From: Thermoplasmata archaeon
Lineage (GTDB): Archaea; Thermoplasmatota; Thermoplasmata; Methanomassiliicoccales; Methanomethylophilaceae
Assembly: GCA_015063185.1 (NCBI GenBank)
Contig: SUSY01000011.1
Span: forward strand, 1 to 43,721
Length of the DNA stretch: 43,721 bases
Reading direction: 5' to 3'
Each line of letters opens with the position of its first letter. Within the stretch, counting starts at the first letter, position 1. Positions 23,855-30,981 of the stretch are shown here, in pieces. Below the pieces are notes generated by a model. It was not told the DNA's origin. It saw only the letters and a list, made by a program, of their open reading frames with translations, and searched no databases. A program made the position numbers and the translations under genes.

Positions 23855-24879
23855 ATCGTTTCTTTCATGGAAGCCAAGGTCCTTTGAAGGGATTCCTTCA
23901 GGTTGTATGTTGGCTTCCACCCTTTTCTACATATTTTATCAATATCCAGGGTCGCTACCGTGGCTGTGGAATATCCTTCCTTTTCACTCTTTTCGGGGGT
24001 ATCGAACTCAAGTCCGACTCCAGACATCTGGCATATGGTTTCAGCGATTTCACGCAGGGTGCCATCGAATCCTGCAATGTTGTACGCTTCCTTGTTATTT
24101 CCATAGAACAGTGTGAAGAACACACCGTCAGCTGCATCCGCTGAATAGATGTACGAGTATCTTTGGAGACCATCGCTTTTGAGGACTATGTTCTCTCCTT
24201 TGGCAGCTTTGAACAGAAATTGGGATAATGCCTTGGTATCATCCCTTTTCAAGGATGGTCCGAACGAGCGACTGAGTCTTGGGATGACGAAGTCAATACC
24301 CTGTTGTTTGGCATATGCCTGGCACAATGACTCTCCCAGTCTTTTGCTCTCGTTGTATCCTGCACGTACCGTGTTGCAGTCGATGTATCCGCAATACGTC
24401 TCATCGAAGCTTTCCGTATCTCCGCGGTTGTTTCCATAGATCTCTACCGATGAGAGGAATACGAATCTTCCCCCGTCTTTGGATTTTACCTTCAAGAGAT
24501 TGTTGAGTCCAATCACGTTAGTGGTTATTGTACCGATGGGATCGTTGGAATATTGTAGTGGGTGTGTATTGCTGGCACAATGGAATATGATGTCATATTC
24601 CCCCTCAATTGGATCATTCACATCGTGTGGTATCAGTTTTAGTTTGTGATTCTCATAGCGTCCGAATGAATTATTTAGTCTATCCATGTCGCGTGACATG
24701 GCTGTTATGGAGAAGTCATAGCCTTTGGAGATGACGGACACCAATGTGTCCACAATGATGGAACCAATCATCCCAGTGGCACCTGTTACCAGGATTCTGT
24801 TCCCATTTAGAATGTGCCAGGGGTATTTCTTTGATGATAGTGTTTCGATATCCTCTTTGTATATGGCATCATCCATCAT
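23851..24879 (-). CDS. NAD-dependent epimerase/dehydratase (extended SDR)
   Basis: The 342-residue protein has the NAD(P)-binding motif GATGMIG (33-39) and the catalytic YxxxK in AGYNESK. It belongs with nucleotide-sugar epimerases/dehydratases; substrate unknown. I chose ATG at 24879, about 10 bases after an aggag site, so it overlaps the upstream LicD end by 11 bases; an alternative ATG at 24921 is deeper in that gene. It is the last gene of the minus-strand run CDP-alcohol phosphotransferase, LicD, epimerase. IspD-like, epimerase and LicD genes side by side suggest a CDP-linked polyol or modified sugar. Confidence 0.86.
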   Translation of the reverse strand: MMDDAIYKEDIETLSSKKYPWHILNGNRILVTGATGMIGSIIVDTLVSVISKGYDFSITAMSRDMDRLNNSFGRYENHKLKLIPHDVNDPIEGEYDIIFHCASNTHPLQYSNDPIGTITTNVIGLNNLLKVKSKDGGRFVFLSSVEIYGNNRGDTESFDETYCGYIDCNTVRAGYNESKRLGESLCQAYAKQQGIDFVIPRLSRSFGPSLKRDDTKALSQFLFKAAKGENIVLKSDGLQRYSYIYSADAADGVFFTLFYGNNKEAYNIAGFDGTLREIAETICQMSGVGLEFDTPEKSEKEGYSTATVATLDIDKICRKGWKPTYNLKESLQRTLASMKETI

Positions 24880-25666
24880 TGGATCGGTTCTCCTGTATGT
24901 AGTCATAGTAGTCCATATCAAAAGATAACGCCTTGTATGATCTGGGTCTTCTTTTTTCTTCGGGCGGGAGAGTCATGTAGTCCCCGTAGAATTTTGTGAG
25001 CATCTCCTCTGCCTTCTCGGGACAGTTGTAGGCCATGCCCTCGAATTCGTGTACCTTTGGGGTGCCGTACACGTCCTTGTTCAGATAGTCCCTTTTGTAG
25101 AATTGATTACGGGGTTCATAGTACGTTTTGGATGATCTTCCCTCCATGAGGTTCATGATCACACTTTGCATCCTCATCAAAGATACTATCCATTTGCCTA
25201 TTTTGGGATCCACGCTTTGTCCGATCCTGGATTCCCACATGAACAGTTTCATCAATCCGTGATATATGGACAGTGCTATTTTTCCATCTGGTACTGGGTG
25301 GAGGATATGTATCTCGATGGATATCCTTTGGGCCCTGTTTCTGGCGGTGTCCGTGATGTATGTGGTGCCTATCCTCGACACGTAATAGTAGTCTCTGGTG
25401 TATGATCCAGTCAATGATTTCTGATATTCATATTTCCTAGGGTCCAATTCAGACAATGCCTTGTCGAGTTTTGGGATATCCTCTTTGAACACGGCGATGT
25501 CGATATCATCATCCCAGGGGATGAATCCTTTATGTCTCAGTGCCCCCAATACGCAGCCTCCGCTGAGGTAATAGGGTACATTATTCCTTTCGAAGGTGTC
25601 CACCAGATCATTCATCATCTCCAAGAGTATCTTGTGGATTGTATTCATGTCAGATTCTGAGGTCAT
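24869..25666 (-). CDS. LicD-family phosphotransferase (second copy)
   Basis: The 265-residue LicD protein carries GGCVLGALRHKGFIPWDDDID (acidic core 51-56). It is clearly related to the copy at 17284 but diverged over most of its length, so the two probably use different acceptors or donors. It starts after aaaggga and lies 19 bases downstream of the CDP-alcohol phosphotransferase on the same strand, so it is in the same operon. The C-terminus keeps the family's YGDYMTLPPEE segment, also seen in copy one (FGDYMTPPPEE). Confidence 0.88.
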   Translation of the reverse strand: MTSESDMNTIHKILLEMMNDLVDTFERNNVPYYLSGGCVLGALRHKGFIPWDDDIDIAVFKEDIPKLDKALSELDPRKYEYQKSLTGSYTRDYYYVSRIGTTYITDTARNRAQRISIEIHILHPVPDGKIALSIYHGLMKLFMWESRIGQSVDPKIGKWIVSLMRMQSVIMNLMEGRSSKTYYEPRNQFYKRDYLNKDVYGTPKVHEFEGMAYNCPEKAEEMLTKFYGDYMTLPPEEKRRPRSYKALSFDMDYYDYIQENRSNDG

Positions 25667-25685
25667 GTTGTCCCTTTTCGTCTAA

Positions 25686-26426
25686 TTAGAGGTCTCTGTA
25701 TACAATCAATATGCGAGAGATGGTTGCTAGACTATATCCTGTTCCGAATACTACAATGAACAGTCCCATCTGATCGATCAGTGCGAACACCAGAAGCAGG
25801 ATCATCATGTTCGTGAACACCAGGGGGTTGAAGTTCATGAGTGTCTCAAATGTCTTCTTGTTCTTGAACAGATTTCCTTCAACGGTCAGACTTCCGTGAC
25901 CGTCCTGGAACGTCTTGTCACCAACCTTGTATTTCTCATACAACGGGGTGATGTCCATGAATACGGACATGCTGATTCCTGCAGCCACTCCGAAGAATAC
26001 AAAATATATCTCCTTGAACCAATTGAATTGGAAGGGCCCCAGGTCCCCAGCCCTGAATGCTCCATACCCTATACAGAACATCAATAATGGATATGTGACA
26101 CGATGGATTATCATGTCGAGGTATGCGCCTCTGGCAGATTTCTTTTCCTTGTATTTGGCCACCACCCCATCTGTGTAATCCAAAGAATATGCGATTATCC
26201 ACAATACGCCTCCCGTTACGGAGAACCAGTATTCCCCAACCGCATAGCAAAGAGAGGATATGACCATCAGACCTCCCCAGAACCAGGTGATTTGATTCGG
26301 TGTGAATGGGGTTCTTATAAGGATTCTTGCAAAGAAACGGCCAATCGTTCCAAAGAAGTATTTCCCGGATACGTAGTCATCTGGACAACGACTGCATTGG
26401 TAAAACCTCTCTTTATCCAACTGCAT
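25686..26426 (-). CDS. CDP-alcohol phosphotransferase with altered catalytic residue
   Basis: This 246-residue multi-pass membrane protein has the CDP-alcohol phosphotransferase motif: D83-x2-D86-G87-x2-A90-K91-x8-G100-x3-D104-x3-H108. The last position, normally the aspartate thought to act as general base, is histidine. Lysine replaces the usual arginine after alanine. I prefer ATG at 26426 over 26441, because a TATA element (26448-26454) is about 25 bases from the former and only about 10 from the latter. It leads the minus-strand arm of the phosphonate locus and could transfer a CMP-activated phosphonate or polyol phosphate to a membrane lipid, or a CDP-lipid onto an alcohol. Confidence 0.82.
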   Translation of the reverse strand: MQLDKERFYQCSRCPDDYVSGKYFFGTIGRFFARILIRTPFTPNQITWFWGGLMVISSLCYAVGEYWFSVTGGVLWIIAYSLDYTDGVVAKYKEKKSARGAYLDMIIHRVTYPLLMFCIGYGAFRAGDLGPFQFNWFKEIYFVFFGVAAGISMSVFMDITPLYEKYKVGDKTFQDGHGSLTVEGNLFKNKKTFETLMNFNPLVFTNMMILLLVFALIDQMGLFIVVFGTGYSLATISRILIVYRDL

Positions 26427-26447
26427 ACCATTGCGATACATTCTCAG

Positions 26448-26454
26448 TATTTAA
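26448..26454 (-). promoter_or_regulatory. TATA-like element of the CDP-alcohol phosphotransferase operon
   Basis: The plus-strand text tatttaa predicts a minus-strand transcript start near 26425. An inverted repeat (TTACCAT...ATGGTAA, 26471-26490) lies just upstream and may be a regulator site. Confidence 0.45.
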
Positions 26455-26470
26455 TCAGCCGTAGTGACGC

Positions 26471-26490
26471 TTACCATTGTCTTATGGTAA
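26471..26490. repeat. Inverted repeat upstream of the minus-strand phosphonate arm
   Basis: TTACCAT and ATGGTAA are perfect 7-base arms separated by 6 bases. They sit about 20 bases upstream of the TATA-like element of the operon. Confidence 0.35.
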
Positions 26491-26660
26491 TTATTCAGAA
26501 CCCCCTTTTCCTCTCTTTTGATTCACTGATCGTTTGAGATCGACTTTGGACCCTTATCCGCACTTCACGATCATTTCTCCCGCGAATTCTGGAGAATCCG
26601 TACGATTTCCAATCATCTTCTCGAACCATGGTGATGGGAGTCCATGTATCATGGATGTAT

Positions 26661-26680
26661 ATGCGCGACCAACCGCGCAT
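26661..26680. repeat. Inverted repeat in front of the IS66 remnant
   Basis: ATGCGCG and CGCGCAT are perfect 7-base arms around 6 bases. Just before it, TCCATG-TAT-CATGGA (26641-26655) is another small palindrome. They may belong to the original upstream region or end of the insertion sequence. Confidence 0.3.
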
Positions 26681-26701
26681 CAGCGTACAAGGGGAACAAG
26701 A

Positions 26702-27033
26702 ATGAGTCACAGGAAAAGGGTCGTAAACAAGGATTCCACAGCGGATTTCAAGGAATATGTCCATTCCGATGAGGATGTTTCTGAGTTGAAGGGGAGAATC
26801 CGCAGACTCGAGATTGAGGTCTTCAGGAAGGTCCTGGAGACCAAAGGAATCATGATCTCCAACTCCAAGATGGGATCTCGGAGTTGAAACGCAGGGTCAA
26901 CATGGACTCCTCCAACAGTTCCAAACCTCCGTCCACCGATATGTTCAAGAAACCCAGGGTCTGGAGCCTGAGAAGGAGGTCCGAACTGAGACTGGGTGGT
27001 CAACCGCGTCTTAGGGGTCATCACATTTTATAG
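26702..27033 (+). pseudogene. IS66-family transposase, N-terminal remnant
   Basis: The first 61 codons (from ATG 26702, MSHRKRVVNKD) form a charged, coiled-coil-like segment ending at TGA 26885. A second frame continues from about 26870 with ELKRRVNMDSSNSSKPPSTD, then GGQPRLRGHH, stopping at TAG 27031-27033. The NSSKPPS(S/T)D and GGQPG-KG phrases are hallmarks of IS66 TnpC N-termini. The shift of frame and the loss of the rest of the protein show a dead fragment. It ends a few bases from the IS630 remnant, so one element probably inserted into or deleted the other. Confidence 0.75.
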
Positions 27034-27037
27034 TATC

Positions 27038-27476
27038 TTACCTAACTATTTTCAATAATTCTGGATAAAAAATAGGGATCCAGTTCTCAGCGTACGAGCG
27101 GGAGGAGGCGGCCTCCATGAACGCTTCCTCGAGATCCGCAGTCATATGGTCGCGGTTACGATAGAAGGTCTTGGACACAAATCTTTTCAAAGACTTCCAA
27201 ATGAACTCGATCGGATTGTACTGCGGAGAATATGGAGGTAATAACGCCAGATGGATGTCCAGAGATTCCGCCTTTGCCAATACCTTCTTGGAATGGTGGA
27301 CTCTACAATTGTCTGTTATCATCACGATCGGACGTTCATCGTTCCATCTTCTTACCGTTCAAGGAACATGCACTTGTCCTCCACTTTGGAGTGTTGAGGG
27401 AACTCTATGACCGAATTGCCCCTTATGGCATAGAATCCCATGGAGTTCGCCTTGATCCTGTCAGTGTTCTATGCAC
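27038..27476 (-). pseudogene. IS630-family transposase, C-terminal remnant with frameshift
   Basis: On the minus strand the frame at 27038-27325 encodes ITDNCRVHHSKKV, LLPPYSPQYNPIEFIWKSLKR and a typical DDE_3 C-terminus. The upstream part, about 27345-27470, continues in another frame (DRIKANSMGFYAIRGNS, EFPQHSKVEDKCMFLER). The two join if one base is restored near 27350, so a 1-base deletion broke the gene. The N-terminal half is absent: sequence runs into a stop and then the neighbouring epimerase stop at 27481. DYSPELNPIE-like text and the final glutamate of the DDE triad identify the family. Confidence 0.78.
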
Positions 27477-27480
27477 CCAT

Positions 27481-28467
27481 TCATTTCTCAATCTCTTCTA
27501 TACACATGCGAATACCTTCCCTCAAGGAGATACGGGGTGCCCACCCGGTTTTCTTACGAATCTTCTCCGTGTTCAACAAACGTCTTTCCGGATCCGATGC
27601 TCTGGATCCCTCAAAATATATAGGAGGGTTAGAAATGCCCATTTCTTCCGCACACAACTTTACCAGATCCAAAATATGGATCTCTTCATCGGTACCTACA
27701 TTGTACACAGTCCCATCCAATGCACATTCATGATTTATCAAATGTAAAACCGCAGAACAACTATCGATATTGTGCAAGAATGTACGATACGTCCTTTTGG
27801 AATTCTCCAACAATGTCACGGCTCCAACGGAAGATAGGGAGTGTATTACGTGCGGGATGATATGTTTAGCAAACCGTTCATTTTTACTGTATACGTTTGC
27901 AAATCTGATCGAACACGCTTTGATCAACCCCTTGTCCACAGCATCCTTTGTAATAAATTCCGTTAACAATTTCCCAGTAGCATAACTGGTCCTTTGACTG
28001 TGCTCCACCGTGGCCAATGAGACGAAATCACTTTCCCTAACCCCACCATCGCGATACGATTCCATGGAATATACCTCCGATGTGGAGCAATTGATGAAAA
28101 TATCTGCATGGACGTCGATCGCCTGATCCAGGAATCTCTGCATGCTCACTACATTCGTTTCAAAGGTGAAATCGACCTTATAGAAATATTCCGTATGAAC
28201 AACAGCTGCGCAATTCACATATATGGTCCTTTCACAATCGGATTGTGCCATGGATACTTCCGATTTCAACGAATCCATCTGATCCGCATCATTTAGATCG
28301 TATTCAAAAAACGTAAACTGAGGGTGGTGCAGGATATCCTGTATCACATCGATGGAGGATGCGAAAAAATTATCAAATCCGATCACACGGTGACCGGAAG
28401 ATATGATCATCCTGGCAAGCTCATTGCCTGTCATCCCCGTAACTCCGCTAATCACAAATAAATCCAC
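27481..28467 (-). CDS. NAD-dependent epimerase/dehydratase, UDP-glucose 4-epimerase-like
   Basis: The 328-residue extended SDR has GVTGMTG (8-14) and the catalytic YxxxK in SYATGK. A nucleotide-sugar epimerase, dehydratase or reductase is likely; the exact sugar is unknown. The GTG start follows aaggagg with 8-base spacing, a strong site. Its stop lies against the IS630 remnant, but the reading frame is intact. The gene sits between the phosphonate locus and the flippase and belongs to the same surface-glycan theme. Confidence 0.87.
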   Translation of the reverse strand: MDLFVISGVTGMTGNELARMIISSGHRVIGFDNFFASSIDVIQDILHHPQFTFFEYDLNDADQMDSLKSEVSMAQSDCERTIYVNCAAVVHTEYFYKVDFTFETNVVSMQRFLDQAIDVHADIFINCSTSEVYSMESYRDGGVRESDFVSLATVEHSQRTSYATGKLLTEFITKDAVDKGLIKACSIRFANVYSKNERFAKHIIPHVIHSLSSVGAVTLLENSKRTYRTFLHNIDSCSAVLHLINHECALDGTVYNVGTDEEIHILDLVKLCAEEMGISNPPIYFEGSRASDPERRLLNTEKIRKKTGWAPRISLREGIRMCIEEIEK

Positions 28468-28693
28468 CTACACAACCTCCTTCTTACCTGATAAATGAGC
28501 AACAACCATCGCTACACAAATAATTTGGGGTCATTTCTACAGCGTTCGGCAATTCCAATAGGGGCGGGACGTGATCTCGGTCGACATCTCTGAGATTCCA
28601 CGATAGGGGCCATCGCAGAGGTCATTCTCGAGGAATAATTATCGGACACCGTAATAGTTACGTCTTATGTTTTAAATCGTCGAGATATATCAT
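28468..28693. other. Intergenic region between epimerase and flippase
   Basis: This divergent region has the epimerase ribosome binding site at its left end and a TATA-like ttttaaat (28670-28677) for the flippase at its right. Between about 28540 and 28640 is a GC-richer stretch that I cannot assign; it may be a leftover of a mobile element. Confidence 0.35.
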
Positions 28694-28699
28694 ATGCCG

Positions 28700-30256
28700 A
28701 TGGCAGAGGATTCTAAATTCTGGGAACGTACTTCCCTCAATGCCACGATAAATATCGTGCGCACGGTGGTAACGGCCCTCATCGGTGTCCTGATGGTCCC
28801 GTATTACATCGATACTCTAGGTATCGCCACGTACGGCCTAATCCCATTGGCCACGGCAATGTCCTCCTACATCATGATAATCTCCGATTCCTTGGTATCG
28901 GCCTGTTATAGATATGTGATGATGTCCTTCGAGGACGACGATTCGGACAAAATTATCGTTACATACAATACCGCATTGTTCGGAATCGGTAGGAATCAAC
29001 TGTTGTTGATTCCCGTAGTTCTGCTGTTTGCATTCCTTTCACCTTATATGTTCAACATCTCAGGTACTGCAGCATTCGATGTACAGATGATGTTCTGTCT
29101 GATGTTGTTGTCCACACTCATCGTTACATACTGTTCCGCCATGAATTCCATATTCTATGCTGTGAACAAATTGTACATCCTGTATGCGATAAGAATCTTC
29201 TACATCGTGGTACAGGTTCTGTTGATCGTACTATTGTTCTGTGTTTCCACCCCTTCTTTGATTGAGGTTGGGTTCGCATATCTGGTTTCCGCGTTCCTAT
29301 TCTTCCTATTGATTCGTCATTACAGTAGGAGATTGTATCCTGGGATGGAGGTGGATCGTAAGTATTATGATCCGATACTTTTCAGACAGATCGGTTCCTT
29401 GGGTGCATGGACCATTTTGAAGAAGCTTGGAAAGCTTCTATTCATCCAGATTTCTCTGATTCTCACCAATCTGTATCTAGGTTCAGTGATCGGTGGTGGC
29501 TTTGCCATTGTCACCAACATGATATCCATGTTGGACACGGCCTGCTTCTCCATAACCGCGATTATCTCTCCGTTGATTTACCGTGTGCAGGCTGATAAGG
29601 ATCCACAGGTGATGATCGATGTGACCAGCAGCTATCTGAAGATCGTGTCTTTATTATGTTCTTTCCCAATAGCATTCGTACTCGTGTTCTGCCCTCAGAT
29701 CCTGGGTGCTTGGGTGGGGGATGGGTATTCTGACTTGTCCAAATTAGTGGCGATCGCATATCTTGCGGAATTGGTGTACATAGTATCCACAATAGTGGAT
29801 GACATCACCATCATCTATCTCAAGGTGAAACAGGTATGTGTGATGACCTTGTTCTTCGGGGCTATCAATGTGGTTTCAGCCATTGTAATGATGGAGGTCT
29901 TCGACATGGGTTCCACAGGGGTGATCGTTGCTTGGGCAGCCTCCACATCGATGCTCAGTCTGACTATACTGGTGTATTCTACCATGTTGATCGGTGCACG
30001 TCCATGGGCTTACTTATTCCCGGTATTTCTCGGATATGCGGTGATGTCCGTATGTTACCTTGTGATGGATTTCTTATCAGAGTATGTTGTTGTGGAGCCT
30101 ACGTGGATGTCGATAATCATCTGGTTCCTTATCCTGTTCATGGTGTACCTACCGTTCATGATTAGGTTGTTGAACGAGGGAGATAGGAAGGAAGTCATGA
30201 AGATCGCCCCCTCATTTTGTAAAGGGGCCATCGCAACTCTGTTCAGGTATCTGTGA
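28700..30256 (+). CDS. Polysaccharide flippase, Wzx/MOP superfamily
   Basis: The 518-residue integral membrane protein has about 12-14 hydrophobic segments, for example TVVTALIGVLMVPYYI and VLLIVLLFCVSTPSL, as in oligosaccharide flippases that move lipid-linked glycans across the membrane. I chose the second ATG at 28700, since a TATA-like element (28670-28677) is about 26 bases upstream of it; the ATG at 28694 is also possible. The flippase fits the surrounding glycosyl and LicD genes, giving the export step of a surface glycoconjugate. A hairpin terminator follows at 30273. Confidence 0.88.
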   Translation: MAEDSKFWERTSLNATINIVRTVVTALIGVLMVPYYIDTLGIATYGLIPLATAMSSYIMIISDSLVSACYRYVMMSFEDDDSDKIIVTYNTALFGIGRNQLLLIPVVLLFAFLSPYMFNISGTAAFDVQMMFCLMLLSTLIVTYCSAMNSIFYAVNKLYILYAIRIFYIVVQVLLIVLLFCVSTPSLIEVGFAYLVSAFLFFLLIRHYSRRLYPGMEVDRKYYDPILFRQIGSLGAWTILKKLGKLLFIQISLILTNLYLGSVIGGGFAIVTNMISMLDTACFSITAIISPLIYRVQADKDPQVMIDVTSSYLKIVSLLCSFPIAFVLVFCPQILGAWVGDGYSDLSKLVAIAYLAELVYIVSTIVDDITIIYLKVKQVCVMTLFFGAINVVSAIVMMEVFDMGSTGVIVAWAASTSMLSLTILVYSTMLIGARPWAYLFPVFLGYAVMSVCYLVMDFLSEYVVVEPTWMSIIIWFLILFMVYLPFMIRLLNEGDRKEVMKIAPSFCKGAIATLFRYL

Positions 30257-30272
30257 GAAATGTATCATTCGA

Positions 30273-30292
30273 GAAGGGGATTGAACCCCTTC
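30273..30292 (+). terminator. Hairpin terminator after the flippase
   Basis: GAAGGGG and CCCCTTC form a 7-base stem with a 6-base loop, 16 bases after the stop. It lies between the convergent flippase and aEF1B genes. Confidence 0.55.
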
Positions 30293-30311
30293 AGGATTCT
30301 AAGTGTTTCAT

Positions 30312-30328
30312 CCTCTGAATATCAGAGG
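30312..30328 (-). terminator. Hairpin overlapping the aEF1B stop
   Basis: CCTCTGA and TCAGAGG form a 7-base stem with a 3-base loop that includes the minus-strand stop codon (30322-30324). It probably ends the zinc ribbon-aEF1B transcript. Confidence 0.45.
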
Positions 30329-30597
30329 ACGGTGTTCTGAGTGCACTCGACGTTGTCGATTCCCTCGATTCCGAGGAGTGCCTCTTCGAGCTTGCTACCT
30401 GCACCCTCGTCGGAGTCATCGATGATGAATGCGACGATGACCTTCTCGAGTCCGAATGCGACAGGAGCGATCTTGGTGTCAGCGTCGTTGAACTTGACCG
30501 CTGCGGGGATGACCTCGGGGACCTTTGCTATGACGCCCTGGAGATCGATCTCGGTGCTCTCGGGGAAGAGCTCGTAGACTGCGTAGATCTGTCCCAT
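30322..30597 (-). CDS. ef1b: Elongation factor 1-beta (aEF1B), nucleotide exchange factor
   Basis: The 91-residue protein exchanges GDP for GTP on aEF1A during translation. Its ferredoxin-like fold is recognisable from MGQIYAVYELFPESTEIDL, PVAFGLEKVIVAFIIDD and the C-terminal GIDNVECTQNTVL. I chose ATG at 30597 rather than the GTG at 30606, because the ggtgg ribosome binding site overlaps the latter. It lies 13 bases downstream of a small zinc-ribbon gene, a pairing conserved in many archaea. Confidence 0.93.
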   Translation of the reverse strand: MGQIYAVYELFPESTEIDLQGVIAKVPEVIPAAVKFNDADTKIAPVAFGLEKVIVAFIIDDSDEGAGSKLEEALLGIEGIDNVECTQNTVL

Positions 30598-30610
30598 TAG
30601 AACCACCTAT

Positions 30611-30775
30611 TCAAGGTCCGACGAATCCGCACTTCTTGCACTCGTACTTGACGCCCTGGTCACGGCACTGGGGGCACCTTCCGATCTCTTCTGCGCCACA
30701 GCTGGGGCACTTGAAGGTCGTGCTGGCACGTCCCTGGAGCCTGACTCCACATGAGGAGCAAATTTTGTCTGCCAT
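30611..30775 (-). CDS. Small zinc-ribbon protein (54 residues)
   Basis: A 54-residue protein reads MADKICSSCGVRLQGR at the start and carries four CxxC knuckles: CSSC, CPSC, CPQC and CKKC, the layout of the archaeal two-zinc small protein family (DUF1610, HVO_2753-like). Function is not established; proximity to aEF1B suggests a translation-linked role. It starts at ATG 30775. An AT-rich TATA-like stretch (about 30794-30808) lies roughly 27 bases upstream, so this gene leads the aEF1B transcript and is probably leaderless. Confidence 0.88.
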   Translation of the reverse strand: MADKICSSCGVRLQGRASTTFKCPSCGAEEIGRCPQCRDQGVKYECKKCGFVGP

Positions 30776-30793
30776 GACTGTGCGATATTCTTT

Positions 30794-30808
30794 TATTATA
30801 TTTAAATC
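30794..30808 (-). promoter_or_regulatory. TATA-like promoter of the zinc ribbon-aEF1B unit
   Basis: The plus-strand sequence is attatatttaaatca-like and is centred about 27 bases from the ATG at 30775. Confidence 0.5.
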
Positions 30809-30950
30809 AGCACCAAGGAGTCGTATTCCGTTGCTGGCACATGCGCGAGTACGTTTTATTGTGTATCATGCGGTCTGTTACTCGAATCGTTAATTCAATA
30901 ATCATGATCGCAATCCCTGTCATACATTCTCTACATTTTAACTAGTAAAC

Positions 30951-30960
30951 AGATAAATAC
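30951..30960 (+). promoter_or_regulatory. TATA box of the heptose operon
   Basis: The sequence agataaatac is centred about 26 bases before the HddA-like ATG at 30982, implying a leaderless message. Confidence 0.5.
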
Positions 30961-30981
30961 GGCAGTACTCTTTTAATATCG

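Noticed and set aside
26534..26701. Longer plus-strand frame in front of the IS66 remnant
   Set aside because: Residues before the ATG at 26702 show no similarity to IS66 proteins, and the region holds palindromes typical of non-coding DNA.
28540..28640. Possible tRNA or small RNA in the GC-richer intergenic stretch
   Set aside because: No cloverleaf, conserved T-loop or clear stem could be recognised.
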